A stretch of DNA of 64,000 bases, from positions 969,189-1,033,188 of the forward strand of contig NZ_CP045851.1 in NCBI RefSeq assembly GCF_009650215.1, read 5' to 3'. Shown here in pieces: positions 36,098 to 44,483 of this stretch. This DNA is from Actinomarinicola tropica. GTDB lineage: Bacteria > Actinomycetota > Acidimicrobiia > Acidimicrobiales > SKKL01. The translations under genes were made by a program, and so were the position numbers. Positions within the stretch are counted from its first letter, which is position 1, and every line of letters starts with the position of its first letter. Under the pieces are notes generated by a model. That model did no database searches and was not told the DNA's origin. It worked only from the letters and a program-made list of their open reading frames with translations.

Positions 36098-37444
36098 TCA
36101 CCGGTCCGGGCTGTCGGCGGACAGCTCGGCACCGATCGCCGCCAGCAGCGGCCGAGCCTTGGTCCGGCACTCCTCGAGCTCGGCATCGGGGTCCGAGTCG
36201 GCGACGATCCCGCCGCCGGCGCCCAGCCACACCGCGTCGCCGGCGGTCTCGAACGTGCGGATGGCGACGTTCCAGTCCGCACCGGCGAGCGGGCTCACGG
36301 CCCCCACCGCGCCGGTGTACACCTCCCGAGCCGTCGACTCGACCTCGGCGATGACCTCCATGGCGCGGATCTTCGGGGCGCCCGTGACCGAGCCCGGGGG
36401 GAAGCTGGCCCGCAGGAGCCCCCCGTCACCCACGTCGTCGCGCAGGTGGCCGACGACCTCGGACACGAGGTGCCACACCCCGGGATGGGGCTCGAGCTGC
36501 CACAGGCGTGGCACGGCGATCGAACCCGGGCGGCACACGCGCCCGAGGTCGTTGCGGACGAGGTCGACGATCATCACGTTCTCGGCCCGCTCCTTCGTGG
36601 AGCCCCTCAGCTCGGCGTGGGCCCGCGCGCTGCGGTCGGGGTCGGCGACGCGCGGACGGGTCCCCTTGATCGGGACCGAGGAGACGGACCGGCCCCGTCG
36701 GCGCAGGAACCGCTCGGGGGACAGGCTCGCCACCGCGCGCCCGTCGCCCACGTCGACGAACGCGGCGTGGGGAGGATCCAGGGCCTCGACGCCCCGTGCC
36801 CACAGATCGAGCGGGTCGCCGTCGAGTCGCGCCTCGAGCCGCAGGCACACGTTGGCCTGGTAGACGTCGCCGGCGCCGATGTGCTCGATGGTGCGCGCCA
36901 CCGCGTGCCGGTGCCCGGCGTCGTCTGGCGCCTGAGCGAACGGACCGGCCTGGACCGCGCACGCCGGGAGCGGTGGGCGCGACAGTCGCTCCACCAGCAC
37001 CTCCCTGCGCTCGGCGAGAGCCGCGGCGCGCTCCTCGGTCCACAGGGCCTCGAACCACCAACCCGACCGCGGGTCGTGGCGGAGGACGTGGTCGTACCAG
37101 CCGAGCCACCAGTCGGGGAGCGGGTGGGGGCGGTGCGGCCCGTCGGGCAGCCGCTCGACGAGCCGGCCCGCCCGGTAGCCCAGGTACCCGAACCACCCCC
37201 CGCCGATCGCTGCGCCCTGGTCGGGGGCGATGGCCGGTCCGGGGGCGTCGAGCGCGTCGAACGGGTCGGGGCCGCCGGGTCCCTCGGTCACCCGCACGGG
37301 CTCGGAGGCCAGGACCGCCACGCCGGGGGCGTCGAACCAGCGGCCGTGGAGCGCGACGGGGTGGCGGTCGGCGCGGAGGGTGCGCAGCGCCTCGACCGGT
37401 GAGAGCGTCGACGAGATGGGCGCGCGCACGACGGTCGAGGTCAT
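36098..37444 (-). CDS. pabB: Chorismate-binding enzyme, aminodeoxychorismate synthase component I-like
   Basis: 448 residues of the anthranilate/aminodeoxychorismate/isochorismate synthase family. Key motifs: IGAGDVYQANVCLRLEARL, the chorismate-binding VPIKGTRPR, ENVMIVDLVRNDLGRVCRPGSI, and FPPGSVTGAPKIRAMEVIAEVE with the PIKGT and GAPK signatures, ending VAIRTFE and GGGIVADSDPDAELEE. These are typical of PabB, which with a glutamine amidotransferase makes the p-aminobenzoate precursor for folate. No pabA or pabC is adjacent, so TrpE-like function cannot be wholly excluded. ATG nine bases after TAGGCT. Confidence 0.85.
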   Translation of the reverse strand: MTSTVVRAPISSTLSPVEALRTLRADRHPVALHGRWFDAPGVAVLASEPVRVTEGPGGPDPFDALDAPGPAIAPDQGAAIGGGWFGYLGYRAGRLVERLPDGPHRPHPLPDWWLGWYDHVLRHDPRSGWWFEALWTEERAAALAERREVLVERLSRPPLPACAVQAGPFAQAPDDAGHRHAVARTIEHIGAGDVYQANVCLRLEARLDGDPLDLWARGVEALDPPHAAFVDVGDGRAVASLSPERFLRRRGRSVSSVPIKGTRPRVADPDRSARAHAELRGSTKERAENVMIVDLVRNDLGRVCRPGSIAVPRLWQLEPHPGVWHLVSEVVGHLRDDVGDGGLLRASFPPGSVTGAPKIRAMEVIAEVESTAREVYTGAVGAVSPLAGADWNVAIRTFETAGDAVWLGAGGGIVADSDPDAELEECRTKARPLLAAIGAELSADSPDR

Positions 37445-37542
37445 CGGAGCGAGAGCCTACGGTCGGGGAACCAGATCGGTGACCGGAGCGTCGTATCCGC
37501 GAGCCCGCGCCGAGCGGGAACCTCCCCGACCCAGGAGACACC

Positions 37543-38475
37543 ATGGTCCGTCGAGTCACGATCGCCCTCCTCGCCCTCGTCGCGCTCGTCGCCGCGTCGT
37601 GCGGGGACGACCCCGCCGACGAGAGCGGCGTCGGCACGGGAGCCGGCTCCGAGGACACCGCCGACCCCGCCGACGACGGCGACGGGTCGACCGACGGGCC
37701 GGGCGAACCGGTCCTCCTCGTCGACCTCGTCGGCGCCTTCACGACGGTGGAGACCAGCTTCCAGGGCGTGCCGATGATCGCCGTCTACGAGGACGGCACG
37801 GTCATCCAGCCCGGTGCCCAGATCCTCATCTACCCCGGGCCCGCCCTGCCCGCCGTGATGCGCTCGCAGGTCGACGCGGCCACCGTCGACGCCATCGTCG
37901 AGGCCGCCCGCGCCGCCGGTCTCGACCAGCCGGACCTCGACTACGGGCAGCCGCCGATCGCCGACGCCGGCGACACCGTCGTCACCGTCACCATCGACGG
38001 CGAGACCTACGAGCACCGCGCCACCGCGCTCGGCGTCGACGCGCTGCCCGAGCCGGGCCTCGAGGGCGACGCCGTCGATCCGCCGCTCGACGCCGCCGGG
38101 GACCTGACGCCCGAGCAGCAGGAGAACCGGGCGGCCCTGCGAGATCTCATCAGCGAGGTCAACGGGCTCGTCGGGGAGGGCACGGTCGAGGAGGCCGAGC
38201 CCTTCGACGCCGATCGCTACCGCCTGCTCGTCCGTCCCGCGTCGGAGATGGGCGTCGAGCCGGACATGGACCCCGCGCCGCCGGTCGAGTGGACCGTCGA
38301 GGGTGTCGAGCTCAGCCGCGCCGACTGCCTGCCCGTCGAGGGCGACGCCGTCCAGGACCTCGTGGCGCTCCTGACCGACGCCGATGCGCTCACCCGCTTC
38401 ACCTCGGGTGGGGAGGAGTGGGCCGTCGTCGCCCGACCGGTCCTGCCCCACGAGGCGACCTGTCCCGACGCCTGA
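37543..38475 (+). CDS. Hypothetical lipoprotein
   Basis: 310 residues. Signal peptide TIALLALVALVAASC with a lipobox Cys at about residue 20, then an Asp/Gly/Ser-rich linker to residue 55. The exported domain contains VYEDGTVIQPG, YPGPALPAVMRSQVDAATVDAIVEAARAAGL and GDTVVTVTIDGETYEH, and later VEWTVEGVELSRADCL. I do not recognise the domain. SD-like AGGAGA precedes the ATG. A strong hairpin terminates the gene. Confidence 0.8.
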   Translation: MVRRVTIALLALVALVAASCGDDPADESGVGTGAGSEDTADPADDGDGSTDGPGEPVLLVDLVGAFTTVETSFQGVPMIAVYEDGTVIQPGAQILIYPGPALPAVMRSQVDAATVDAIVEAARAAGLDQPDLDYGQPPIADAGDTVVTVTIDGETYEHRATALGVDALPEPGLEGDAVDPPLDAAGDLTPEQQENRAALRDLISEVNGLVGEGTVEEAEPFDADRYRLLVRPASEMGVEPDMDPAPPVEWTVEGVELSRADCLPVEGDAVQDLVALLTDADALTRFTSGGEEWAVVARPVLPHEATCPDA

Positions 38476-38507
38476 GCGTCCCGGCGCGCCGCCGTCCCGG
38501 CGCGACA

Positions 38508-38533
38508 GAGGCCGGCCCCGCGGGGCCGGCCTC
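38508..38533. terminator. Perfect 26-base palindromic terminator
   Basis: GAGGCCGGCCCC pairs with GGGGCCGGCCTC around a GC centre, between the convergent lipoprotein and alcohol dehydrogenase genes (32 and 23 bases from their stops). The palindrome is symmetrical, so it probably terminates both; no T tract, as is usual for actinobacteria. Confidence 0.75.
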
Positions 38534-38556
38534 GTCGCGTGCGTATGCGGATCGGG

Positions 38557-39690
38557 TCAGTCGTGGACGATGACCGAGCGGGCGACCTCGCCGCTCGCCA
38601 TGGCCTCGAACGCCTCGTTCACGTCGGCGACGTCGATCTCGCGGGAGATGAGCTCGTCGAGCTTCAGCTCGCCCTTCTGGTAGAGCTCGATCAGCTTCGG
38701 CACGTCGCGGTCGACGTTGGCCGAGCCGTACCAGCAGCCCTTCACCGTCTTCGCGGTGTAGAGGAACGTGAAGGCGGCGTTGAGGTTGAGCATGACCTCG
38801 AGGCGGGGCACGCCGACGAGGACGACCTCGCCGCCGCTGCGGGCCATGTTGATCGCCTGCTCGATCGTCGGGCCGAGGCCGATCACCTCGAACGAGACGT
38901 CGGCGCCACGTCCGCCGGTGAGCTCCATCACCTTGGCGACGGGATCGCCGTCGCCGGCGTTGACGACCTCGGTGGCCCCGAACTCCTTCGCCATCTCGAG
39001 CTTCGAGTCGAACATGTCGATCGCGATGATCGTCGTGGCGCCGGCGATGCGGGCGCCCTGGATCACGTTGAGCCCCACGCCGCCGCAGCCGATGACGGCG
39101 ACGGCGTCGCCCTGGCGGATGTTCGCCGTGTTCATGGCGGCGCCGACACCGGTGAGGACACCGCAGCCGATGAGCGCGGCGACCTTGAGGGGCACGTCGT
39201 CGGGGATCTTGACGGTGCTGATCGCCGGCACGATCGACTCGTTGGAGAACGTGCCGCAGTAGGCCATCTGGCCGAGCTCGCCGTCGGGGGTGGAGAAGCG
39301 CTTGGTGCCGTCGATGAGCCCGCCGAGGGAGACCGCACCGCCCTTCTCGCAGAGGTAGCCCTGGTCGCGGGTGCAGAAGTAGCACTCGCCGCACTGGGGC
39401 ACGAAGGACAGGACGACGTGGTCGCCGACGGCGCGGTCGGTGACGCCGGGGCCGACCTCGGTGATGACGCCGGCGCCCTCGTGGCCGAGGACGAGCGGGG
39501 TGGCGAGCGGGATCGTCCCGTTCTGGACGGAGAGGTCGGAGTGGCACACGCCCGACGCCGCCATCTTCACCCGGACCTCCCCCTCCTTGGGGGCGGCGAC
39601 GGAGATGTCGTCACGGATCTGCAGCGGCGTGTCGACGGCGTTCAGCACCGCGGCCCTGGCGGTCCCGGTGGTGTGGGTGGTGTCGGTCAT
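38557..39690 (-). CDS. Zinc-dependent alcohol dehydrogenase
   Basis: 377 residues of the medium-chain dehydrogenase family. Catalytic zinc ligands are in SGVCHSD and GHEGAG, structural zinc Cys residues in CGECYFCTRDQGYLCEKG, and the NAD-binding motif is VIGCGGVGLNVIQGARIAGA followed by an Asp-ending strand (IAIDMF), indicating NAD preference. The spacing of the Cys cluster resembles class III/mycofactocin-associated enzymes. Substrate unknown. The start ATG follows AGGGGGACC; an upstream in-frame ATG would add 16 unlikely residues. Confidence 0.92.
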   Translation of the reverse strand: MTDTTHTTGTARAAVLNAVDTPLQIRDDISVAAPKEGEVRVKMAASGVCHSDLSVQNGTIPLATPLVLGHEGAGVITEVGPGVTDRAVGDHVVLSFVPQCGECYFCTRDQGYLCEKGGAVSLGGLIDGTKRFSTPDGELGQMAYCGTFSNESIVPAISTVKIPDDVPLKVAALIGCGVLTGVGAAMNTANIRQGDAVAVIGCGGVGLNVIQGARIAGATTIIAIDMFDSKLEMAKEFGATEVVNAGDGDPVAKVMELTGGRGADVSFEVIGLGPTIEQAINMARSGGEVVLVGVPRLEVMLNLNAAFTFLYTAKTVKGCWYGSANVDRDVPKLIELYQKGELKLDELISREIDVADVNEAFEAMASGEVARSVIVHD

Positions 39691-39753
39691 CGCGTCGTGG
39701 TCCCCCTGGGATGTCGGTGAGTGGGCCAGACCGTACACCGTACGGACCGGCGG

Positions 39754-40035
39754 TCAGTGGGTGTGGTGGCCGCCTTCGCGGTCCTCGCGCTCGGCGGCCT
39801 TCACCGCGTAGCCGAAGATGATCGCGGGGGCGAGGATGACCGAGCCGACGAGGAGCGAGCCGATCACGACGACGGTGAACGTGTCGTTCCAGCCGGTGGC
39901 CAAGCCGATGGCGAACCCCACGATGGCGACCGCGAACAGGCCGTAGCCCACGCGCTGGCCGATCTCGACCAGACGGGCGATCTGCTGCCGCTTCGCGAGG
40001 ATGGGGTCGAGCGGGTGCTCCCGGTCGGGGCTCAC
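39754..40035 (-). CDS. Small two-helix membrane protein
   Basis: 93 residues. A basic N-terminus (DPILAKRQQIARLVEIGQRVGYG), two membrane segments (LFAVAIVGFAIGLATGW and FTVVVIGSLLVGSVILAPAIIFGYAV), and a charged tail ending in a His-rich EGGHHTH that might bind metal. The GTG start lies in a GTGA overlap with the upstream glycosyltransferase gene, so the two are translationally coupled. No known family. Confidence 0.75.
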   Translation of the reverse strand: MSPDREHPLDPILAKRQQIARLVEIGQRVGYGLFAVAIVGFAIGLATGWNDTFTVVVIGSLLVGSVILAPAIIFGYAVKAAEREDREGGHHTH

Positions 40036-41060
40036 GGCGCCCACCCGGCGTCGGCGAGGAGCGACCCGAGCCGCTCGGTCATCACGTCGGTCGACAGCTG
40101 GGTCCTCACCACCTCGAGATTCTGGTCGAGGATCGCCGGGTCGGGCGACCGGAGGTACCGGGCGACGGGCTCGGGGTCGTCGGCGGGGAACCACCGGAAC
40201 CCGAGGGCGCGCAGCTCGGCGGCGACCGGGTAGTCGCCGACGATCGCCGGTCGGCGGTGCGTGGCCGCCTCGACCGGCGGGTTGCCGAACCCCTCCCAGC
40301 TCGACGGGAACACGACGGCGTCGCACGCGGCGTAGAGGTGCTCCACCGCCAGCCCCTCCTCGCGGAGGACCCGGCACCGGGCGCCCGACAGCAGGCGCTC
40401 CAGCTCCGGCGCGTAGCCCTCCTCGGCCGGGCCGGGCAGCCAGTAGGTGGCGTCGAGCTGCTCTGCGATGCGGAGCGCCACGTCGACCCGCTTGCGGGCG
40501 ATGGCCCGCACGGGGTGGGCGAGGAGGACCTCGTCGGGGGCGACGCCGAGGCGGCGCCGCGTGCCGTCGCGGTCACCGTGGGGCGGGTCGGGATCGAACC
40601 CGTTGTAGATGCACCGCGCCGCGATGCCCCGCGCCGCCATCTCGACCCTGGTCAGCTCGTTGATGGTGACGTGCTGCCAGGCCGGGTCGCTCGGCGGGAG
40701 GGCGGTGATGTGCGCGTAGCGCTCGCGCTGCCACGGCGGGTCGTGGTGGTGGAGGAGGGCAGGACGACCGCGCAGTACGTCGGCGACCACGAGCGACGCC
40801 GGGAGGTTCATCGGGATGGTCAGCAGGTTCTCGACGACCACGAGGTCGACGTCGGCCAGGGCGTCCTCGACCTCTCCCGTCGAGGGCGGCTCGGGCGCGT
40901 CGATCGCCAGGCCCGCCACCGTGCGGTCGACCGGCCCCTCCCCGGCGACCGTGACGACGTCGTAGCCGAGCTCGCCGAGGGCGCGCCGCCAGGTGGCGGC
41001 GACGATCGAGACGCCGTCGGTGAGCCCGAGGCGGAACGAGACGATGGCGCAGCGCGACAC
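40032..41060 (-). CDS. Glycosyltransferase family 4-like protein
   Basis: 342 residues with the GT-B fold. N-terminal donor-free domain: VSFRLGLTDGVSIVAATWRRALGELGYDVVTV. C-terminal donor domain: VLLAHPVRAIARKRVDVALRIAEQL, then YAACDAVVFPSSWEGFGNPPVEAATHRRPAIVGDYPVAAEL, the E-x7-E motif region of retaining GT4 enzymes. It probably transfers a sugar from a nucleotide donor to a glycolipid or protein. GTG start, one base after the stop of the DUF5317 gene; downstream coupling to a small membrane protein. Confidence 0.87.
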   Translation of the reverse strand: MSRCAIVSFRLGLTDGVSIVAATWRRALGELGYDVVTVAGEGPVDRTVAGLAIDAPEPPSTGEVEDALADVDLVVVENLLTIPMNLPASLVVADVLRGRPALLHHHDPPWQRERYAHITALPPSDPAWQHVTINELTRVEMAARGIAARCIYNGFDPDPPHGDRDGTRRRLGVAPDEVLLAHPVRAIARKRVDVALRIAEQLDATYWLPGPAEEGYAPELERLLSGARCRVLREEGLAVEHLYAACDAVVFPSSWEGFGNPPVEAATHRRPAIVGDYPVAAELRALGFRWFPADDPEPVARYLRSPDPAILDQNLEVVRTQLSTDVMTERLGSLLADAGWAP

Positions 41061-41061
41061 G

Positions 41062-41883
41062 TCAGGTGCCGTCGCGCCCGACCCGCATCGTCGGGTGGTG
41101 CGGCCGGGGCGGCGGGGTGCGGCGCCAGGGCCACGGCACGTGGGTGCTGCTCGTGCGGTGCGCGGCGGCGCGCTCCGACCGGGCGCGGGGCTCCCGTCCG
41201 GGTCGGGCCGCCACCAGGTCCGCGCCCTCGTCGTCGGGGCGGCCCCACCCCATGGGGATGGGCACCGGCCGACCGGGGCGCACCTCGACCGGCCGCTCGC
41301 GCCGAACCGCCGGGCTCGACCCCGCGGCGTCGGCGGCGAAGATCTCGGCCACGGGGACCCCGCCGGGTCGGCGTCGGCGCATCGAGACCTGCACGGCGTC
41401 GGCCACCCCGACCGCGGCGATCAGGTCGCCGAAGGACAGGACCAGCCCGAGCTCGGGCACCGGGATCGTGGCACCGAGCGGGGCGAGGAGCGTCGTGTCG
41501 TCCGCGAGTCGCCGCCCACCCGGGAGCTCGTCGCCGGGCGCGGCCGGGAGCGCCTGGCCGGCGTGGACGAGGGCGTCGCGGTCGACGGGGACGGCACCGT
41601 TGGCCAGGAGCGGCGCGGCGACGAGGAGGAGGCCCACGCCGGCCACGCCCAACCCGACGATCCGGGCGTTGCGGAGGGCGGCGGCCCCGGTGGCGACGAG
41701 ACCGGTGGCGAGCAGCAGCTCGGGCGCCCGGGAGGCGCCGACGCTCGCCCAGGTGGTGGCGGCGACGCCGAAGGCGCCGAGCGGCACCCACCGAAGATCG
41801 ACCCGGGTCAGGTGCCGGATGCGCCCGCCGCGGCAGAGACCGATCGCGCAGCCGATCACGAGGGCGCCGACGATGACGGTCAT
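41062..41883 (-). CDS. DUF5317-like membrane protein
   Basis: 273 residues. Five membrane segments in the first 180 residues, including VIVGALVIGCAIGLCRGGRIRHL and the late LGLVLSFGDLIAAVGVADAVQVSMRRRR, which matches the SFGD signature of DUF5317 proteins found in Acidimicrobiia and relatives. The C-terminal 90 residues are a basic Pro/Arg-rich cytoplasmic tail. Function is unknown. ATG nine bases after TAGCGT on the reverse strand; first gene of a likely operon with the glycosyltransferase and small membrane protein. Confidence 0.7.
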   Translation of the reverse strand: MTVIVGALVIGCAIGLCRGGRIRHLTRVDLRWVPLGAFGVAATTWASVGASRAPELLLATGLVATGAAALRNARIVGLGVAGVGLLLVAAPLLANGAVPVDRDALVHAGQALPAAPGDELPGGRRLADDTTLLAPLGATIPVPELGLVLSFGDLIAAVGVADAVQVSMRRRRPGGVPVAEIFAADAAGSSPAVRRERPVEVRPGRPVPIPMGWGRPDDEGADLVAARPGREPRARSERAAAHRTSSTHVPWPWRRTPPPRPHHPTMRVGRDGT

Positions 41884-41937
41884 CGGACCCCGACGCTACC
41901 GGCGCACCCCCCTGCGCTCGGGGATGCCGGGTCGGCC

Positions 41938-41949
41938 TACGATCTCCCC
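41938..41949 (+). promoter_or_regulatory. Leaderless promoter of the biotin/lipoyl carrier gene
   Basis: TACGAT, CTCCCC, then GTG at 41950. It fixes the start of a very short gene that would otherwise be hard to place. Confidence 0.6.
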
Positions 41950-42168
41950 GTGGTCGAGGTGAGAGCGGAGCTGAGCGCCAACGTCTGGCAGGTGCGCGTC
42001 GAGGTCGGCCAGACGGTGGCCCTGGACGACGACGTCGTGGTCCTCGAGTCGATGAAGATGGAGATCCCGGTCGGGGCGCCGGTGGCGGGCACGGTGGCCG
42101 AGGTGCGCGTCGCGCCCGAGGACAAGGTCGTCGACGGCACCGTCCTCGCCGTGATCGACCCGACCTGA
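41950..42168 (+). CDS. Stand-alone biotin/lipoyl attachment domain protein
   Basis: 72 residues, a single biotinyl-lipoyl fold: ELSANVWQVRVEVGQTVALDDDVVVLESMKMEIPVGAPVAG and a closing EDKVVDGTVLAVID. The ESMKMEI motif carries the Lys that is biotinylated; MKM points to biotin rather than lipoate. Free-standing carriers of this kind serve acyl-CoA carboxylases, but no carboxylase subunit is adjacent. GTG six bases after TACGAT. It ends one base from the convergent septum-formation gene. Confidence 0.9.
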   Translation: MVEVRAELSANVWQVRVEVGQTVALDDDVVVLESMKMEIPVGAPVAGTVAEVRVAPEDKVVDGTVLAVIDPT

Positions 42169-42169
42169 G

Positions 42170-42745
42170 TCAGCGGCCGCTGCCCTGCATCGAACCCTCG
42201 AGGGGGACGAGGCCCAGGTCGAAGAGGACGCAGGAGCCGCTCCGCGCCCCGTCGATCCACGCCCCCTCGTCGGGGAGGAGGGCGACCTGGTCGAGCGTCG
42301 AGTCCTCCCACGCTCCGTTGACGAAGGCCTCGAACGCGTCGGTGCAGGCGCGGTCGGCCGTCTCCGCGACGGCGGGGGCGCCGGGCCAGGGTGCGTCCGG
42401 TGCGCCGAGGTCGATGCGGGCGTAGACCTCGTAGCGGTGCGGCTCGGCGCACGTCCGGGGCACGACCTGGGCACCGGACAGCAGCGCGTCCACGCCGGGT
42501 GGGGGGCGTCCCGCCTCGTCGTCCACGTCGTCCATGCACGCCCCGACCTCGAGCGTGCGGGGGTCGACCGGCGCCGGGGGGACCGTCGTCGTGGTCGTGC
42601 CCCCGGCGATGATCTCCTCCTCGATGGCGGGCGGGAGGCTGGCGGCGCCGCGACGGAGGTCGTCGCCGACGTGGTCGGCGCAGGCGGCGAGCGTCGAGGA
42701 CGCGAGGGTCGCCCACGCGAGGGCGGCGATCCCTCGTGGTCTCAC
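42170..42745 (-). CDS. Septum-formation domain lipoprotein (second copy)
   Basis: 191 residues. Signal peptide with lipobox near STLAACAD, a Thr/Pro linker, then a Septum_form-type (PF13845) domain with paired Cys: VGACMDDVDDE, VVPRTCAEPHRYEVYARIDLG, ADRACTDAFEAFV and SGSCVLFDLG. It is a paralogue of the next upstream gene; both end QGSGR. GTG start in a GTGA overlap. The family occurs in actinobacterial cell-envelope proteins; the name does not prove a role in division. Confidence 0.8.
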   Translation of the reverse strand: MRPRGIAALAWATLASSTLAACADHVGDDLRRGAASLPPAIEEEIIAGGTTTTTVPPAPVDPRTLEVGACMDDVDDEAGRPPPGVDALLSGAQVVPRTCAEPHRYEVYARIDLGAPDAPWPGAPAVAETADRACTDAFEAFVNGAWEDSTLDQVALLPDEGAWIDGARSGSCVLFDLGLVPLEGSMQGSGR

Positions 42746-43395
42746 CGACCCGACCCCTGCACGGTGCCCGTGAGCGGCTCGAGGTCGCGGTCGTGGACCC
42801 CGCAGTGCACCCGGCGGTCGCCGTCCTCCCAGATGCCGGCATCGGGGCGGATGTGGACGATCTCGAGCGACGAGTCGAGGTACGCCGCGCCGACGTAGGC
42901 CTCGAAGCCGTCGAGGCAGACCTGGTCGGCGGCGGCGATCACGGCGGTGTCGCCCGGGTACGACGCGGCCGGGTCGTCGTTCAACGAGGTGACGAGGTAG
43001 ATCTCGACGCCGTGCGGATCCTCGCACGGGAGGACCTCGGCGGTCGTCACCTCGACCGACTCGTCGAGCCCCAGCCCGGGGAGGTCGGCGCAGTCGCCGG
43101 CGGCGAGCTCGGACAGCGCGACCGTGCCCTCGTCGGGCACCGTCGTGGACGGGGCGACCAGGGGCGCGACCGTGGTGGCGGTGACGAAGGCCCGGCCCTC
43201 GCGCTCGGTCGTCGTCGTGGTGGGGGCCGTCGAGGTGGTGGTCGACACCGTGGTGGACGTCGTCGACGTGGCGGGAGCGGCCGATCCGTCGCCGTCGGCG
43301 TCGCTGCACGCGGCCAGGATCAGGCTGCACGCCAGCATCGCCACGGCGGTCCGCCCCGCGCCGCGGCGTCGGTGGAGGGGGGTGCGGGCAGACAT
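42742..43395 (-). CDS. Septum-formation domain lipoprotein (first copy)
   Basis: 217 residues. Signal peptide ending SLILAACSD with a lipobox, a long Thr/Ser linker (residues 40-90, likely wall-spanning or glycosylated), then the Cys-paired domain: LAAGDCADLPGLG, VLPCEDPHGVEIYLVTSL, ADQVCLDGFEAYVG and RRVHCGVHDRDLEPLTG. Overlaps the sortase gene upstream and its paralogue downstream, each by four bases, so the three are co-translated. Confidence 0.8.
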   Translation of the reverse strand: MSARTPLHRRRGAGRTAVAMLACSLILAACSDADGDGSAAPATSTTSTTVSTTTSTAPTTTTTEREGRAFVTATTVAPLVAPSTTVPDEGTVALSELAAGDCADLPGLGLDESVEVTTAEVLPCEDPHGVEIYLVTSLNDDPAASYPGDTAVIAAADQVCLDGFEAYVGAAYLDSSLEIVHIRPDAGIWEDGDRRVHCGVHDRDLEPLTGTVQGSGR

Positions 43396-44414
43396 CAGTA
43401 GGCGGGAAGGTAGCGGTCGATGTGGGCGAAGGCGACCACGAGGGGGACCGCCATCAGCGGGGCGCCGACGAGGTACGCGGGCCAGCGCCGCCAGCGGCGG
43501 CCGACGAGCGCGGTCGCGGCCAGTGCCACGAGGAACGCCGCCGACCAGGCGACGGCCGGCACCAGCGCGTCGGGGTCCCCGCCGAGGCCCTCGCCGAAGT
43601 CCTCGTCGGCCGCCGCCCCGTCGCCGGGAGCGGGGTCCGGCCCCGGGGCGTCGACCGATCCGGCGTCGTCGGTGCCCGGCCGCTCGGCGTCGGGGAGCGG
43701 CGCGGCCGGTTCGTCCACCAGCTCCGCGGTGACGATGATGCGTTGGCGGGACGAGAACTTCGGGTGGCACGCGGTGAGCGTGAGCCGGTCGTCGCCGGCG
43801 TCGTCGAGCACCTCGACGGCCGTCTCCGGGACGATGAAGTGGCCCCGCTCGTCGCCCTCGGGTCCCTCGTGCGGCATGACCCGGTAGGTGAACGACCCCT
43901 GGAGCGTGTCGACGTGGATCTCGTCGCCGGGGGCCAGGCGGTCGAGGTCGTGGAACGGCTGCCCGTAGGTGGTGCGGTGGCCGGCGATCGCCGCGTTGCC
44001 CGGCTGGCCGGGCATCGGGCTGTCGGGGAAGTGGCCCGGCCCCTTGCGCAGGTCGGCCACACCCACCCCGTGCACGACGATCTCGTCGACGCCGATCGTC
44101 GGCATCCGGAGCCGGGCGACGGGATCGCCGGGCGAGGGGTCGAGGGCGGCGACCAGCTCCGGCGGCAGCGTGGTGGTCGTCGACTCGTCCGGCGGCGGGT
44201 CCCCGGTCGACGCGTCGTCGTCGGGGAGCATCCGACCGACCTCGGCCAGCTGGGCGTCGAACCGGTCCTCGAGCCGCGCCTGCTCACGGGAGTGCGCGAC
44301 CCCCGTGCCCCACAGCTGGTAGGCGACGAAGAGCAGGAGCAGCGTGCCGGCGCCGATGAGCGTGCGACCGATGCCGCGCACGACCGTCGCGGTGCGGGGG
44401 GAGAGGGGGAGCAT
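43395..44414 (-). CDS. Class E sortase
   Basis: 339 residues. N-terminal membrane anchor (IGRTLIGAGTLLLLFVAYQLWG), a stalk, then the sortase barrel: IPTIGVDEIVV-like MPTIGVDEIVVHGV, GPGHFPDSPMPGQPGNAAIAGHRTTYG with the catalytic His, TLTACHPKF with the catalytic Cys, and SSRQRIIVTAEL with the Arg. Unusually, two further membrane segments follow near the C-terminus, giving both ends in the membrane. It anchors wall proteins by transpeptidation. It is followed by two exported lipoproteins without LPXTG motifs, so its substrates lie elsewhere. Confidence 0.9.
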   Translation of the reverse strand: MLPLSPRTATVVRGIGRTLIGAGTLLLLFVAYQLWGTGVAHSREQARLEDRFDAQLAEVGRMLPDDDASTGDPPPDESTTTTLPPELVAALDPSPGDPVARLRMPTIGVDEIVVHGVGVADLRKGPGHFPDSPMPGQPGNAAIAGHRTTYGQPFHDLDRLAPGDEIHVDTLQGSFTYRVMPHEGPEGDERGHFIVPETAVEVLDDAGDDRLTLTACHPKFSSRQRIIVTAELVDEPAAPLPDAERPGTDDAGSVDAPGPDPAPGDGAAADEDFGEGLGGDPDALVPAVAWSAAFLVALAATALVGRRWRRWPAYLVGAPLMAVPLVVAFAHIDRYLPAY

Positions 44415-44483
44415 CGGCACGGGCGCCGAGGCTAGAGGCGCTTGGCCGTGGCGCGGAGCGCGCCGGTAGCCTTCCACCGCCCC

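Noticed and set aside
42170-43395. The two septum-formation lipoproteins as sortase substrates
   Set aside because: They end in QGSGR without an LPXTG-like motif or a C-terminal membrane helix.
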